Assembly: GCF_003234445.2 (NCBI RefSeq)
Contig: NZ_CP126269.1
Span: 62,001 to 126,000 of the forward strand
Length of the DNA stretch: 64,000 nucleotides
Source: Curtobacterium sp. MCLR17_036
GTDB taxonomy: Bacteria > Actinomycetota > Actinomycetes > Actinomycetales > Microbacteriaceae
Direction of reading: 5' to 3'
The notes beneath the pieces are model-generated. The model was not told the origin of the DNA and ran no database searches. It saw nothing but the letters and a program-made list of their open reading frames with translations. Shown here in pieces: positions 54,386 through 62,764 of this stretch (position 1 is the first letter of the stretch; every line of letters starts with the position of its first letter). The translations under genes were made by a program, and so were the position numbers.

Positions 54386-54517
54386 ATGGCAACCGCACAC
54401 CCCTTCACCGGTCGCAGCCTCGTCGGCGACATCGAGAGCGAGTACGACGAGTTCGACCGCGACGCCGACCTCGAGGCCTCGAAGCGCCGGGACGGCTGGC
54501 TCGAACCGTCCTGGTGA
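54386..54517 (+). CDS. 43-aa acidic protein
   Basis: Predicted 43 aa from ATG 54386 (an in-frame GTG at 54371 would add 5 residues). The composition is protein-like: GRSLVGDIESEYDEFDRDAD then LEASKRRDGWLEPSW, and third-codon-position GC is high as in neighbouring genes. A clean terminator follows 20 bp after the stop. No family recognised. Confidence 0.5.
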   Translation: MATAHPFTGRSLVGDIESEYDEFDRDADLEASKRRDGWLEPSW

Positions 54518-54536
54518 CCCCCACCGCACGTCAATC

Positions 54537-54587
54537 GGGGTACGCCGACCAGATCGAACCGATCAGGCCGGGCGTACCCCTTTCGTT
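54537..54587 (+). terminator. Hairpin terminator after the 43-aa protein gene
   Basis: Perfect 10-bp stem GGGGTACGCC/GGCGTACCCC (54537-54546 with 54571-54580), 24-nt loop, followed by TTTCGTT. Confidence 0.72.
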
Positions 54588-54873
54588 CGTCCTGGGGGCG
54601 GTGTGCCCCGGGGGCCGGGTGCGGAAACGCGGCCGAAACACGGCGGCAACGGCGGAAACATCACGTCATGGCCGCTCTGCGCGCCCGGTCAGGGGGACAG
54701 ATCGGGGGGCACCCGTACCCCGTTCCGGGCCGTTCCGGGGGCGAACCACGGAGAAGCCTGGGAATCGATCCAGCGGGTTTGTGGGGTACACCCCCCGACC
54801 GCTTTACTCATGACCACCCCCCGGTGAGCACCACCCCCAGATGGCCACCACGTCGAACGCAGGGAGAAACACC
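54588..54873. other. Leader/upstream region of the sigma factor gene
   Basis: 286 bp with no convincing gene. It has several runs of C or G and two similar GTTCCGGG motifs (about 54722 and 54732). No clear consensus promoter could be fixed. An AGGGAGA ribosome site at 54861-54867 decides the downstream start. Confidence 0.4.
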
Positions 54874-55932
54874 ATGACGATCGCAACGGCTGCACCCAGC
54901 ACCACCCGCCGCTCCACCACCAAGAAGACCGCAGCGTCGAAGACCGCGACCGCCGAGTCCGCGACCACCTCCCTCGACACCGAGGTCGAGGCCGACGAGC
55001 AGCTCGCCGGCGTCCGTGGCGCCTCCGTCGACCAGGTCGGCGACTACCTCCGCCACATCGGCCGCCTCTCGCTCCTCACCGCCGAGGAAGAAGCGCAGAT
55101 CGCCCGCCGCATCGAGGTCGGCCTGTTCGCCGAGGAGAAGCTGACCACCGAGAAGGGGCTCGCCAAGTCCCTGCAGCGCGAACTGCGCTGGCTCGTCCGC
55201 GACGGTGAGCGCGCGAAGGAGCGCATGATCACCTCGAACCTCCGCCTGGTCGTGAGCATCGCGAAGCGCTACTCGCAGCGCGGCCTGCCGTTCATGGACG
55301 TCATCCAGGAGGGCAACCTCGGCCTGGTCCGCGCCGTCGAGAAGTTCGACTTCACGCAGGGCTACAAGTTCTCGACCTACGCCACCTGGTGGATCCGCCA
55401 GGCGATCTCGCGCGGTCTCGCCGACAAGGCCCGCACGATCCGCATCCCGGTGCACACCGTCGAGCTGATCAACAAGATCTCGCGCACCGAGCGCGACCTG
55501 ACCGTCGACCTCGGCCGTGCGCCGATGCCGGAGGAAGTGGCCGCCGAGCTGAGCATGAGCGTCGAGGAACTCGTCGACCTCAAGGGCCGCTCGCACGAGC
55601 CGGTCTCGATCCACACCGTCGTCGGTGACTCCGACGACAGCGAGCTCGGTGACTTCATCGAGGACGAGGACGCCGCGAGCCCCAACGAGCTCACCGAGAC
55701 GACGCTGCTGCACCGCGACATCCGCTCCATCGTCGCCGAGCTGCCGAGCGACGAGGCCAACGTCATCCGCATGCGCTACGGCCTGGACGACGACAAGCCG
55801 ATGACCCTCGACGAGATCTCGAAGATCGTGCACACCACGCGTCAGGCCGTCAGCCGTGTCGAGTCGCGCGCCAAGCTGCGCCTCTTCGCGAAGGCCGTGT
55901 CGCAGGACATGCAGCTGTACCTGACCGACTAG
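54874..55932 (+). CDS. Sigma-70 family RNA polymerase sigma factor, probably group 2
   Basis: Predicted 352 aa from ATG 54874 (AGGGAGA 7-13 nt upstream; an ATG at 54841 lacks a site). Regions 1.2 to 2 are canonical: VGDYLRHIGRLSLLTAEEE, ITSNLRLVVSIAKRYSQRGL, DVIQEGNLGLVRAVEKFD, GYKFSTYATWWIRQAI. Region 3 has IRIPVHTVELINKI. Region 4.2 reads TLDEISKIVHTTRQAVSRVE, not the RERIRQIE of principal sigma factors, and the protein ends YLTD. It is therefore most likely an accessory (SigB/HrdB-like) factor, though a role as main sigma is not excluded. Confidence 0.87.
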   Translation: MTIATAAPSTTRRSTTKKTAASKTATAESATTSLDTEVEADEQLAGVRGASVDQVGDYLRHIGRLSLLTAEEEAQIARRIEVGLFAEEKLTTEKGLAKSLQRELRWLVRDGERAKERMITSNLRLVVSIAKRYSQRGLPFMDVIQEGNLGLVRAVEKFDFTQGYKFSTYATWWIRQAISRGLADKARTIRIPVHTVELINKISRTERDLTVDLGRAPMPEEVAAELSMSVEELVDLKGRSHEPVSIHTVVGDSDDSELGDFIEDEDAASPNELTETTLLHRDIRSIVAELPSDEANVIRMRYGLDDDKPMTLDEISKIVHTTRQAVSRVESRAKLRLFAKAVSQDMQLYLTD

Positions 55933-55946
55933 GTCAGCAGGCTTCG

Positions 55947-55967
55947 GCCGGCACCTCTCGTGCCGGC
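55947..55967. terminator. Hairpin after the sigma factor gene
   Basis: Perfect 8-bp stem GCCGGCAC/GTGCCGGC with a 5-nt loop, 14 bp after the stop. Confidence 0.65.
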
Positions 55968-56022
55968 GCGGGGAGCCCGGAGCGTCCTGTGGGAAGGCGA
56001 TCCGGTGGGGTGATGGGACGGT

Positions 56023-56045
56023 CCGCTCGAGCACTGCTCGAGCGG
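56023..56045. terminator. Hairpin between the sigma gene and nadK
   Basis: Perfect 10-bp stem CCGCTCGAGC/GCTCGAGCGG with a 3-nt loop, 26 bp beyond the nadK stop on the minus strand. Confidence 0.65.
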
Positions 56046-56071
56046 GCCACTCTCGTTCCCGGGCCGGACCG

Positions 56072-57004
56072 TCACTCGTCGATCTCGCGGTCGAGCTTCT
56101 GCCGCAGGTCGTTCGGGATGAGCTCGATGAGCTGGTCCGGCCGGAGCGGCAGGTCGAGCAGGCTCAGCTTCACGCGGCCGGTCCGCCCGTGGCGCTCGGC
56201 GTCGAGCCGGACCACGCTGCCGGCGTCCTTCCGCAGGCGGATGTCGATCTGCGCCCCGGTCGCCACCTCGCCGACGACTAGGCCGTCGACCTCGAGCGCG
56301 GCGCTCCTCGTGCCCTCGGCGATGTCGAGGCGGTAGCGCTCCCGGGCAGCGAGCACCACGGACCGGTCGATGCCGGCCATCGGCGCGACCGGGGTCACGA
56401 CGGAGCCGGACAGGGCGGGGGAGAGCACCGGGCCGCCGGCGGCGTAGTTGTAGGCGGTCGACCCGGCGGGCGTCGACGCGACGACGGCGTCCGCGCGGTA
56501 GTAGCCGTAGCCGAGCCCGCCGACGCTGAGGTCGGCCGAGACCTGACCCGCTCCCGGTCGTCGCACGACCGTCAGGTCGTTGAACGCCAGGTAGTCGGTG
56601 CGGGCGCCGCCCCACGACAGCCGGGCCTCGAGCGCGTGGTGCGGCTCGAGCTGGTACTCGCCGGCGGACAGCCGTTCGAGCGCGGCCTCGAGCTCCGGCG
56701 GTTCGATCTCGACCAGGAACCCGACGTTGCCGTAGTTGACGCCGAGCACCGGCACCGGGCGCTTCGCGACGAGGCGCATCGCCCCGAGCATGGTGCCGTC
56801 CCCGCCGAGCGCGACGACGAGGTCGACCCGGTCGGTGAAGTCGTCGTCGTCGACGACGGCGACCCCGCGGCCGACGCGCTGGGCGTCCGCCCGACGGGCC
56901 ACGAGCTCCCCGAGACCGGACGCGTTCCAGCGCTGCAGGGTCGCGACGGACTCCTGGACGTTCTTGGTCGGGTGGACGACGAGGCCGACGACGGGCTGAT
57001 CCAT
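56072..57004 (-). CDS. nadK: NAD kinase
   Basis: Predicted 310 aa. GGDGT in LVVALGGDGTMLGAM is the ATP/NAD signature, with NYGNVGFLVEIEP, FNDLTVVR and the glycine-rich DAVVASTPAGSTAYNYAAGG. It makes NADP+. A TAGCAT -10 box ends 7 nt before ATG 57004, so the transcript is probably leaderless. The gene is divergent from the orphan Clp-N gene with 71 bp between. Confidence 0.96.
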   Translation of the reverse strand: MDQPVVGLVVHPTKNVQESVATLQRWNASGLGELVARRADAQRVGRGVAVVDDDDFTDRVDLVVALGGDGTMLGAMRLVAKRPVPVLGVNYGNVGFLVEIEPPELEAALERLSAGEYQLEPHHALEARLSWGGARTDYLAFNDLTVVRRPGAGQVSADLSVGGLGYGYYRADAVVASTPAGSTAYNYAAGGPVLSPALSGSVVTPVAPMAGIDRSVVLAARERYRLDIAEGTRSAALEVDGLVVGEVATGAQIDIRLRKDAGSVVRLDAERHGRTGRVKLSLLDLPLRPDQLIELIPNDLRQKLDREIDE

Positions 57005-57075
57005 GCTGCGGATGCTACCGACCGGACCTCGATCGGGGGCTGGCCGTCCAGAAGCGCGTCCGATATTCTGCATAC
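57005..57075. promoter_or_regulatory. Divergent leaderless promoters of nadK and the Clp-N protein gene
   Basis: On the minus strand TAGCAT (57012-57017) lies 7 nt before the nadK ATG. On the plus strand TATTCT (57064-57069) lies 6 nt before the ATG at 57076. Neither gene has a ribosome site. The two promoters face away from each other in 71 bp. Confidence 0.6.
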
Positions 57076-57552
57076 ATGCAGATCGCTCACCTGTTCGTCG
57101 CCCTCCCCGCTGCACGGCACGGCCGCGAGATCGTCCTGCTCGCCGACCTCGAGGCCCACGAGACCGGCTTCGGCTTCGTCGACGCCGAACACCTCCTGCT
57201 CGCCGCCGTGACCCTGTGCAGCGGCATGCCCCGGTTCCGTCCCGTCCTGGCGGCACACGGTGTCACGCCGGAGACCGTCCGCCGTGGCATCACGGCCTTC
57301 GTCGGTGCCCGGACGCCGTGCCCCGGCGAGCACGACCGGGTCGCCTGCACGCCTGCCGCCGCCCGGGTGCTCGCCCGCGCGGCCGTCCTCGCCGGCCCGT
57401 TCGACCGGGTCCGCCCCGCGCACGTCGTGCTCGCGGTGCTCGACGGCGTCGACGACCCGTTCATGGGCTCGGCACACGACGTCCTCGAGACGCTCGGCGT
57501 CGACCCGCGGCGCTTCCGACGGGCCCTGCGGCGAGCGGTCCGGCGCGGCTGA
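57076..57552 (+). CDS. Stand-alone Clp N-terminal (double Clp-N) domain protein
   Basis: Predicted 158 aa. The whole protein is two Clp-N repeats: about 13-75 (REIVLLADLEAHETGFGFVD, EHLLLAAVTL) and about 90-155 (AARVLARAAVLAGPFDRVRP, VLAVLDGVDD, FRRALRRAV). There is no AAA+ ATPase domain. ClpC, encoded 160 bp downstream on the same strand, carries the same type of domain for adaptor and substrate binding. The protein could be a decoy, adaptor or regulator of ClpC; this is inferred. Its message seems leaderless. Confidence 0.82.
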   Translation: MQIAHLFVALPAARHGREIVLLADLEAHETGFGFVDAEHLLLAAVTLCSGMPRFRPVLAAHGVTPETVRRGITAFVGARTPCPGEHDRVACTPAAARVLARAAVLAGPFDRVRPAHVVLAVLDGVDDPFMGSAHDVLETLGVDPRRFRRALRRAVRRG

Positions 57553-57585
57553 ACCGGCTCCCGGACGCCGAGGAGTCGACCGGCG

Positions 57586-57598
57586 TTCGCTCATCGCG
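57586..57598 (+). promoter_or_regulatory. Candidate ClgR site upstream of clpC
   Basis: TTCGCTCATCGCG resembles the ClgR box (CGCT..A..GCG core) that activates clp genes in actinobacteria. It lies about 70 bp upstream of a TAGTCT box (57662-57667) and 115 bp before the clpC ATG. One consensus position differs. Confidence 0.35.
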
Positions 57599-57712
57599 CA
57601 CATCGCGCACTCCAGGTCACGCCCACGGCGAACAGGGGGAGCCCGTCGGGGGAGCGCTGGTTAGTCTCGATGTACGTCACCGGACTCCCACGATTCCGGC
57701 AAGGGAGAGCAC

Positions 57713-60232
57713 ATGTTCGAGAGATTCACCGACCGAGCCCGTCGGGTTGTCGTCCTCGCTCAAGAAGAAGCGAAGATGCTCAACCACAACTACATCGGCA
57801 CCGAGCACATCCTCCTCGGCCTCATCCACGAGGGCGAGGGCGTCGCCGCCAAGGCGCTGGAGTCGCTCGGCATCTCGCTCGATGCCGTCCGCGAGCAGGT
57901 CCAGGACATCATCGGGCAGGGCCAGCAGCAGCCGACCGGGCACATCCCGTTCACGCCGCGCGCCAAGAAGGTGCTCGAGCTGTCCCTGCGCGAGGCGCTG
58001 CAGCTCGGCCACAACTACATCGGCACCGAGCACATCCTGCTCGGCCTGATCCGCGAGGGCGAGGGCGTCGCAGCCCAGGTCCTCGTGAAGCTCGGCGCCG
58101 ACCTCAACCGGGTCCGCCAGCAGGTCATCCAGCTCCTGTCCGGCTACCAGGGCAAGGAAGCCGTCGCCGTCGGTGGCGAGCAGCAGCAGAACGCGCAGCA
58201 GGGTTCGCAGGTCCTCGACCAGTTCGGTCGGAACCTCACCCAGGCCGCGCGCGACGGCAAGCTCGACCCCGTCATCGGGCGCGAGAAGGAGATGGAGCGG
58301 GTCATGCAGATCCTCTCCCGCCGCTCCAAGAACAACCCCGTCCTGATCGGTGAGCCCGGCGTCGGCAAGACCGCCGTCGTCGAGGGCCTCGCGCAGGCGA
58401 TCGTCAAGGGCGACGTGCCCGAGACGCTGAAGGACAAGCAGCTCTACTCGCTCGACCTCGGGTCGCTCATCGCCGGGTCCCGCTACCGCGGTGACTTCGA
58501 GGAGCGCCTGAAGAAGGTCACGAAGGAGATCCGCACCCGCGGTGACATCATCGTCTTCATCGACGAGATCCACACGCTCGTCGGTGCCGGTGCAGCCGAG
58601 GGCGCGATCGACGCGGCCTCGATCCTCAAGCCGCTCCTGGCCCGCGGTGAGCTCCAGACCATCGGTGCCACCACGCTCGACGAGTACCGCAAGCACTTCG
58701 AGAAGGACGCCGCACTCGAGCGTCGCTTCCAGCCGGTGCAGGTCAACGAGCCGTCGCTGCCCCACGCGATCAACATCCTCAAGGGGCTGCGCGACAAGTA
58801 CGAGGCGTTCCACAAGGTGTCCATCACCGACGGTGCGATCGTCGCCGCGGCGAACCTGGCGGACCGTTACGTGCAGGACCGCTTCCTGCCGGACAAGGCC
58901 ATCGACCTGATCGACGAGGCCGGCGCTCGCCTGCGTCTGTCGATCCTGTCGGCACCGCCGGAGCTCCGCGAGTTCGACGAGAAGATCTCGACGGTCCGCG
59001 GGTCGAAGGAAGCCGCCATCGAGGAGCAGGACTTCGAGAAGGCTGCGAGCTTGCGCGACGAGGAGAAGAAGCTCCTCGGCGAGCGTCTCCGCCTCGAGAA
59101 GCAGTGGCGTGCGGGTGACGTCGCCGCGTCCGGCACCGTCGACGAGGGCATCATCGCCGAGGTCCTGGCCCAGGCCACGGGCATCCCGGTGTTCAAGCTC
59201 ACCGAAGAGGAGACCTCGCGTCTCGTCTTCATGGAGAAGGCACTGCACGAGCGCGTCATCGGTCAGGAAGAGGCCATCTCGGCCCTGTCCAAGACGATCC
59301 GCCGCACCCGTGCCGGCCTGAAGGACCCGAACCGTCCCTCCGGCTCGTTCATCTTCGCCGGCCCCACGGGCGTCGGGAAGACCGAGCTCGCCAAGGCCCT
59401 CGCCGAGTTCCTGTTCGACGACGAGGGCGCGCTGATCTCCCTCGACATGTCGGAGTTCGGTGAGAAGCACACCGTGTCCCGCCTGTTCGGTGCCCCTCCC
59501 GGGTTCGTCGGGTTCGAGGAGGGTGGCCAGCTCACCGAGAAGGTGCGCCGCAAGCCGTTCTCCGTGGTCCTGTTCGACGAGATCGAGAAGGCCCACCCGG
59601 ACATCTTCAACTCGCTGCTGCAGGTGCTCGAGGAAGGCCGTCTCACCGACGGTCAGGGCCGTGTGGTCGACTTCAAGAACACCGTCATCATCATGACCAC
59701 GAACCTCGGTTCGCAGGGCATCGCCGGTGGCCCGGTGGGCTTCCAGGTCGAGGGTGACTCGGCCGTCGGCTACGACCGCATGCGCGGCAAGGTGAACGAG
59801 GAGCTGAAGAAGCACTTCAAGCCCGAGTTCCTGAACCGTGTCGACGACACGATCGTGTTCCCGCAGCTGTCGCAGCCCGAGCTGCTGCAGATCGTGGACC
59901 TGTTCGTGAAGCGTCTGGCCGACCGCCTGCTCGACCGCGACATGACGGTGGAGCTCACGCTCGCCGCCAAGGAGCAGCTCATCAAGGTCGGGTTCGACCC
60001 GTCCCTCGGTGCTCGCCCCCTGCGCCGCGCGATGCAGCACGAGGTCGAGGACCAGCTGTCCGAGCACATCCTGCAGGGTGAGCTCAACGCGGGCGACCAC
60101 GTGAAGGTCGACTTCGCCGACGGGAAGTTCCAGTTCGAGACCGGGCGTCAGCCGGGCCGCGAAGAGGTCCTCGCCGGTGCGCCGTCGCTCGACAAGGCGC
60201 CCGAGGCGCCGCAGGGCGAGATCGAGTCCTGA
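57713..60232 (+). CDS. clpC: ATP-dependent Clp protease ATPase subunit ClpC
   Basis: Predicted 839 aa; GGGAGAG ribosome site. Double Clp-N domain (1-145), NBD1 with Walker A GEPGVGKT (Lys219), UVR motif [18 protein letters not shown] (about 440), NBD2 with GPTGVGKT (Lys556), and the C-terminal D2 small domain. It unfolds substrates for ClpP1P2 and is essential in several actinobacteria. The UVR middle domain marks ClpC rather than ClpB or ClpA. Confidence 0.97.
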   Translation: MFERFTDRARRVVVLAQEEAKMLNHNYIGTEHILLGLIHEGEGVAAKALESLGISLDAVREQVQDIIGQGQQQPTGHIPFTPRAKKVLELSLREALQLGHNYIGTEHILLGLIREGEGVAAQVLVKLGADLNRVRQQVIQLLSGYQGKEAVAVGGEQQQNAQQGSQVLDQFGRNLTQAARDGKLDPVIGREKEMERVMQILSRRSKNNPVLIGEPGVGKTAVVEGLAQAIVKGDVPETLKDKQLYSLDLGSLIAGSRYRGDFEERLKKVTKEIRTRGDIIVFIDEIHTLVGAGAAEGAIDAASILKPLLARGELQTIGATTLDEYRKHFEKDAALERRFQPVQVNEPSLPHAINILKGLRDKYEAFHKVSITDGAIVAAANLADRYVQDRFLPDKAIDLIDEAGARLRLSILSAPPELREFDEKISTVRGSKEAAIEEQDFEKAASLRDEEKKLLGERLRLEKQWRAGDVAASGTVDEGIIAEVLAQATGIPVFKLTEEETSRLVFMEKALHERVIGQEEAISALSKTIRRTRAGLKDPNRPSGSFIFAGPTGVGKTELAKALAEFLFDDEGALISLDMSEFGEKHTVSRLFGAPPGFVGFEEGGQLTEKVRRKPFSVVLFDEIEKAHPDIFNSLLQVLEEGRLTDGQGRVVDFKNTVIIMTTNLGSQGIAGGPVGFQVEGDSAVGYDRMRGKVNEELKKHFKPEFLNRVDDTIVFPQLSQPELLQIVDLFVKRLADRLLDRDMTVELTLAAKEQLIKVGFDPSLGARPLRRAMQHEVEDQLSEHILQGELNAGDHVKVDFADGKFQFETGRQPGREEVLAGAPSLDKAPEAPQGEIES

Positions 60233-60258
60233 TCCAGGGATAACCGACACGTGTCGGT

Positions 60259-60296
60259 ACGGGAGGCCCGTTGCCAGCTGGCAACGGGCCTCCCGT
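60259..60296. terminator. 38-bp perfect palindrome after clpC (hairpin family copy A)
   Basis: Perfect inverted repeat with 19-nt arms starting ACGGGAGGCCCG and centred on CCAGCTGG, 26 bp after the clpC stop. Related to hairpins at 61549 and 63617. Likely terminates clpC. Confidence 0.82.
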
Positions 60297-60349
60297 CCGT
60301 TCTGCGCGCGTCGCGGCCATCGGCCCTCGTCCGGGGGTAGTGTTGCCAG

Positions 60350-60452
60350 TACGCGCGAGACGTTCCCCCCAACTCCTCGCGCGGAGCACTCGATCGGTTC
60401 CCCCCAACGGATCGAGGCGCTGCCGGCCCCGGTCTGTTCGCAGACCGGGGCC
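60350..60452 (+). ncRNA. 6C RNA
   Basis: Two successive hairpins show the same C-rich loop GTTCCCCCCAAC: stem 60352-60359/60376-60383 and stem 60389-60395/60410-60416. The twelve-base motif recurs at 60362 and 60397, 35 bp apart. A third hairpin with a 12-bp stem and TTCG loop (60425-60452) ends the unit like a terminator. A TAGTGT -10 box lies at 60338-60343. Two stem-loops each with at least six cytosines define the actinobacterial 6C RNA family; in mycobacteria it is an sRNA that pairs through its C-rich loops. Confidence 0.85.
60425..60452. terminator. Terminator of the 6C RNA and of the convergent hydrolase gene
   Basis: Perfect 12-bp stem GGCCCCGGTCTG/CAGACCGGGGCC with UUCG-type tetraloop, 9 bp before the minus-strand hydrolase stop at 60461; suited to both directions. 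Confidence 0.8.
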
Positions 60453-60460
60453 GTTGCACG

Positions 60461-61474
60461 TCAGGGGGTCGGCAGGACCTCGGCGGCGAACCGGCGGACG
60501 GCGTCGTCCCAGCGGGCCGGGTCCTCGTTCCACTCGAGCGTGTGCGGTGCGGTGTGGAACGCGACCGCCGTGACACCCGGCCGGGCAGCCTGTGCGGCGA
60601 CGTCGTCGGCGCTCACGAGCGCGTCGGCCGTCGAGTGCAGGAGCAGGGTCGGGGTGGACCGGTCCGGCCAGGCGGTCACGGCCACGGGGTCGTGCGTGCC
60701 GGCGAGCCGGCAGACGAGCGGCGTCGACGCGATGCGCGCGGCCAGGGAGCCGACGGCCGCGGGCAGGTGCGCTGCCCGGACGGCCCCGCGCAGCGCGGAG
60801 GCAACGGAGAGCAGCGGCGCGACACCGACGATGCCGTCGACGTGCTCGCGGTCGGCCGCCACCGCGCACGCGAGGGCCCCGGCCGACCAGCCCTGCAGGA
60901 CGACGCGCTCGGCCCCGTTCGCGCGGGCGGCCCGGACGGCGGCGACGACGCGGTCCGCGGCTGCGGGGTCGAGCGAGCGCAGCGGCAGGTCGGTGGTGTC
61001 GACGATCGTGTTCGACGCCCCGAGCGACCGCCAGACGGCGAGCCCGCGGAGCACCTGGCGCGGCCCGAACGACTGCCCGTGCACGTGCACGACGTGGGTG
61101 CGGGCGGTCGTGGCCGGTTCCTCGCCCGGCACGTCGTCGGGGGAGTCGGCCATGAGCGCGTCCCACTCCCAGACGCCGGGGTCGACGGGGTCGGTGACCG
61201 CGCGGCGGACGGCGTCGCCGTCGACGCCGAGCACGGTGCCGATCCGCTCGCGCCGGCCCGAGCGCTGCAGGCCGTACGTGCCCGGCAGCCGGGTGTCACG
61301 GGTCGCGTCGAGGAGGGCCTCGGTCCGCGTGGAGCTCCGGACGGTGGCCGTCGCCCGGTACGGGGCGGGGGCGAGCAGTCGGCGGGCGACGAGCGCGGCG
61401 AGGGCGACGCTGCCGGCCGTCCCCACCGCGGTGCCGATCGTCGTGCCGAGGACGGTGGTGCGTGTGCCGGTCAT
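60461..61474 (-). CDS. Alpha/beta hydrolase with N-terminal membrane segment
   Basis: Predicted 337 aa; GGGGAGA ribosome site. An N-terminal hydrophobic helix (about 8-34, TTIGTAVGTAGSVALAALVA) may anchor it. The hydrolase part has HVHGQSFGPRQ (oxyanion region), nucleophile Ser in LQGWSAGALAC, Asp in HSTADALV and His in TAPHTLEWN. Substrate unknown. Confidence 0.82.
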   Translation of the reverse strand: MTGTRTTVLGTTIGTAVGTAGSVALAALVARRLLAPAPYRATATVRSSTRTEALLDATRDTRLPGTYGLQRSGRRERIGTVLGVDGDAVRRAVTDPVDPGVWEWDALMADSPDDVPGEEPATTARTHVVHVHGQSFGPRQVLRGLAVWRSLGASNTIVDTTDLPLRSLDPAAADRVVAAVRAARANGAERVVLQGWSAGALACAVAADREHVDGIVGVAPLLSVASALRGAVRAAHLPAAVGSLAARIASTPLVCRLAGTHDPVAVTAWPDRSTPTLLLHSTADALVSADDVAAQAARPGVTAVAFHTAPHTLEWNEDPARWDDAVRRFAAEVLPTP

Positions 61475-61548
61475 GTGGTCTCCCCTCGCGGAGCCTCCCG
61501 GCGTGCGTCGGCGCGGGTGCGGGGGTGGACCCGACCCCCGGACGGACG

Positions 61549-61580
61549 GGAGGCGCGGTGCCGTCCGGCACCGCGCCTCC
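61549..61580. terminator. Hairpin family copy B (GGAGGCGCGGTGCC stem)
   Basis: Perfect 14-bp stem with a 4-nt loop (61549-61562/61567-61580). It lies 39 bp beyond the minus-strand SRPBCC gene stop and so may terminate that gene. Shares the GGGAGGCGCGGTGCC core with copy C. Confidence 0.78.
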
Positions 61581-61619
61581 AGTCTGGCCGTCCGTCACCA
61601 CGGACGACCGCAGCCGGTC

Positions 61620-62072
61620 TCAGGCCTGGACGTCCCCGCGCCAGCCGGAGTCGGTCGGAGCGGACTCGACGCGCTCCTTGAAGTTCTGCAGGTCCTTCTT
61701 GATGGCGTGGCCACCGATGCCGACGGCCGAGCCGAGCTTCTCGAGGAAGCCGGAGGGCTGCCAGTCGATCTGAGCGGTCACACGCGTCTCGTTGTCGGAC
61801 AGCTTGTGGAAGGTGACGACTCCGGCGTGGTCGGTCTCGCCGTCCTTGACGGTCCAGGCGACGCGCTCGTCGGGGTGCTGCTCGGTGATGATCGCCCGGA
61901 ACTCGCGCTCCTGGCCGGCGACCTTCACGGTCCAGTCGGTGGTCTTGTCGTCCACCTGGACGATCTTCTCGACCTCGTCGAGGAAGGTGGGGAACTCCTC
62001 GAAGCGGGTCCACTGGTTGTAGGCAGCGGAGACGGGCACGTTCACGTCGACGGTTTCGATGATCTGGGGCAT
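61620..62072 (-). CDS. SRPBCC family protein (polyketide cyclase/START-like fold)
   Basis: Predicted 150 aa from ATG 62072; a TACCGT -10 box ends 7 nt before it. The opening ETVDVNVPVSAAYNQWTRFE and EEFPTFLDEVEKIVQVDD, then WTVKDGETDHAGVVTFHKL, are typical of SRPBCC proteins of the polyketide_cyc2 group. No catalytic residues can be named; possibly binds a hydrophobic ligand. Confidence 0.87.
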   Translation of the reverse strand: MPQIIETVDVNVPVSAAYNQWTRFEEFPTFLDEVEKIVQVDDKTTDWTVKVAGQEREFRAIITEQHPDERVAWTVKDGETDHAGVVTFHKLSDNETRVTAQIDWQPSGFLEKLGSAVGIGGHAIKKDLQNFKERVESAPTDSGWRGDVQA

Positions 62073-62170
62073 GGGTTGCACGGTAGGCCGGTCGTCCTGA
62101 GCGGAACCCAGACGGGTGTCCCCCTCGGCGCCGTGCACGTCGACGGTCGGCTCGCACTAGTGTGGGCCGG

Positions 62171-62713
62171 ATGACAGAGCACGGCAGGCACGCGTTCGAC
62201 GAGCGCGACGAGCACGGGATCCTCGTGCGTCCGGCGCTGGCGTCGGACGTCCCGCACATCCAGCGGCTCATCGCCCCGTACGTCGACCGCCGCATCCTGC
62301 TCGGCAAGGAGAACGTCCAGCTCTACGGCTCGATCCAGCAGTTCCGGATCGCCGAGGGCCCCGACGGCGTGCCGATCGGCTGCGGCGCCCTCGCCGTGTT
62401 CTGGGACGACATCGCCGAGGTCCGCACGCTCGCCCTCGACGCCGACTGGATCCACAAGCGCGTCGGGCACCGCATGCTCGAGGCGCTCGAGCACGACGCC
62501 CGCGAGCTCGCCGTCGCCCGCATCTTCTGCCTGACGTTCGAGGTCGACTTCTTCGCGAAGCACGGCTACCTGGAGATCGGCGAGAGCGTCGTCTCGCCGG
62601 ACGTCTACGCCGAACTCGTCCGCTCGTCGGACGAGGGGGTCGCGGAGTTCCTCGACCTCGCCCGGGTCAAGCCGAACACCCTCGGCAACACCCGCATGCT
62701 GAAGATCCTCTGA
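62171..62713 (+). CDS. argA: Amino-acid N-acetyltransferase (short ArgA-type GNAT)
   Basis: Predicted 180 aa from ATG 62171; a TAGTGT -10 box (62158-62163) lies 7 nt upstream. A single GNAT domain: VRPALASDVPHIQRLI, CGALAVFWDDIAEVRTLALD, and the acetyl-CoA loop WIHKRVGHRMLEALEHDA. The pattern fits the short N-acetylglutamate synthases of actinobacteria (no kinase-like domain), which start arginine synthesis. The next genes are unrelated, so the assignment rests on sequence. Confidence 0.85.
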   Translation: MTEHGRHAFDERDEHGILVRPALASDVPHIQRLIAPYVDRRILLGKENVQLYGSIQQFRIAEGPDGVPIGCGALAVFWDDIAEVRTLALDADWIHKRVGHRMLEALEHDARELAVARIFCLTFEVDFFAKHGYLEIGESVVSPDVYAELVRSSDEGVAEFLDLARVKPNTLGNTRMLKIL

Positions 62714-62764
62714 CGCGTCGCGCGGCATCCGCGCTCGTCCGACCTGCCGCCCTACCCTGTGCGC

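Noticed and set aside
57677..60250. Long minus-strand frame opposite clpC
   Set aside because: Leu/Glu/Asp-rich shadow translation; clpC has full-length domain support.
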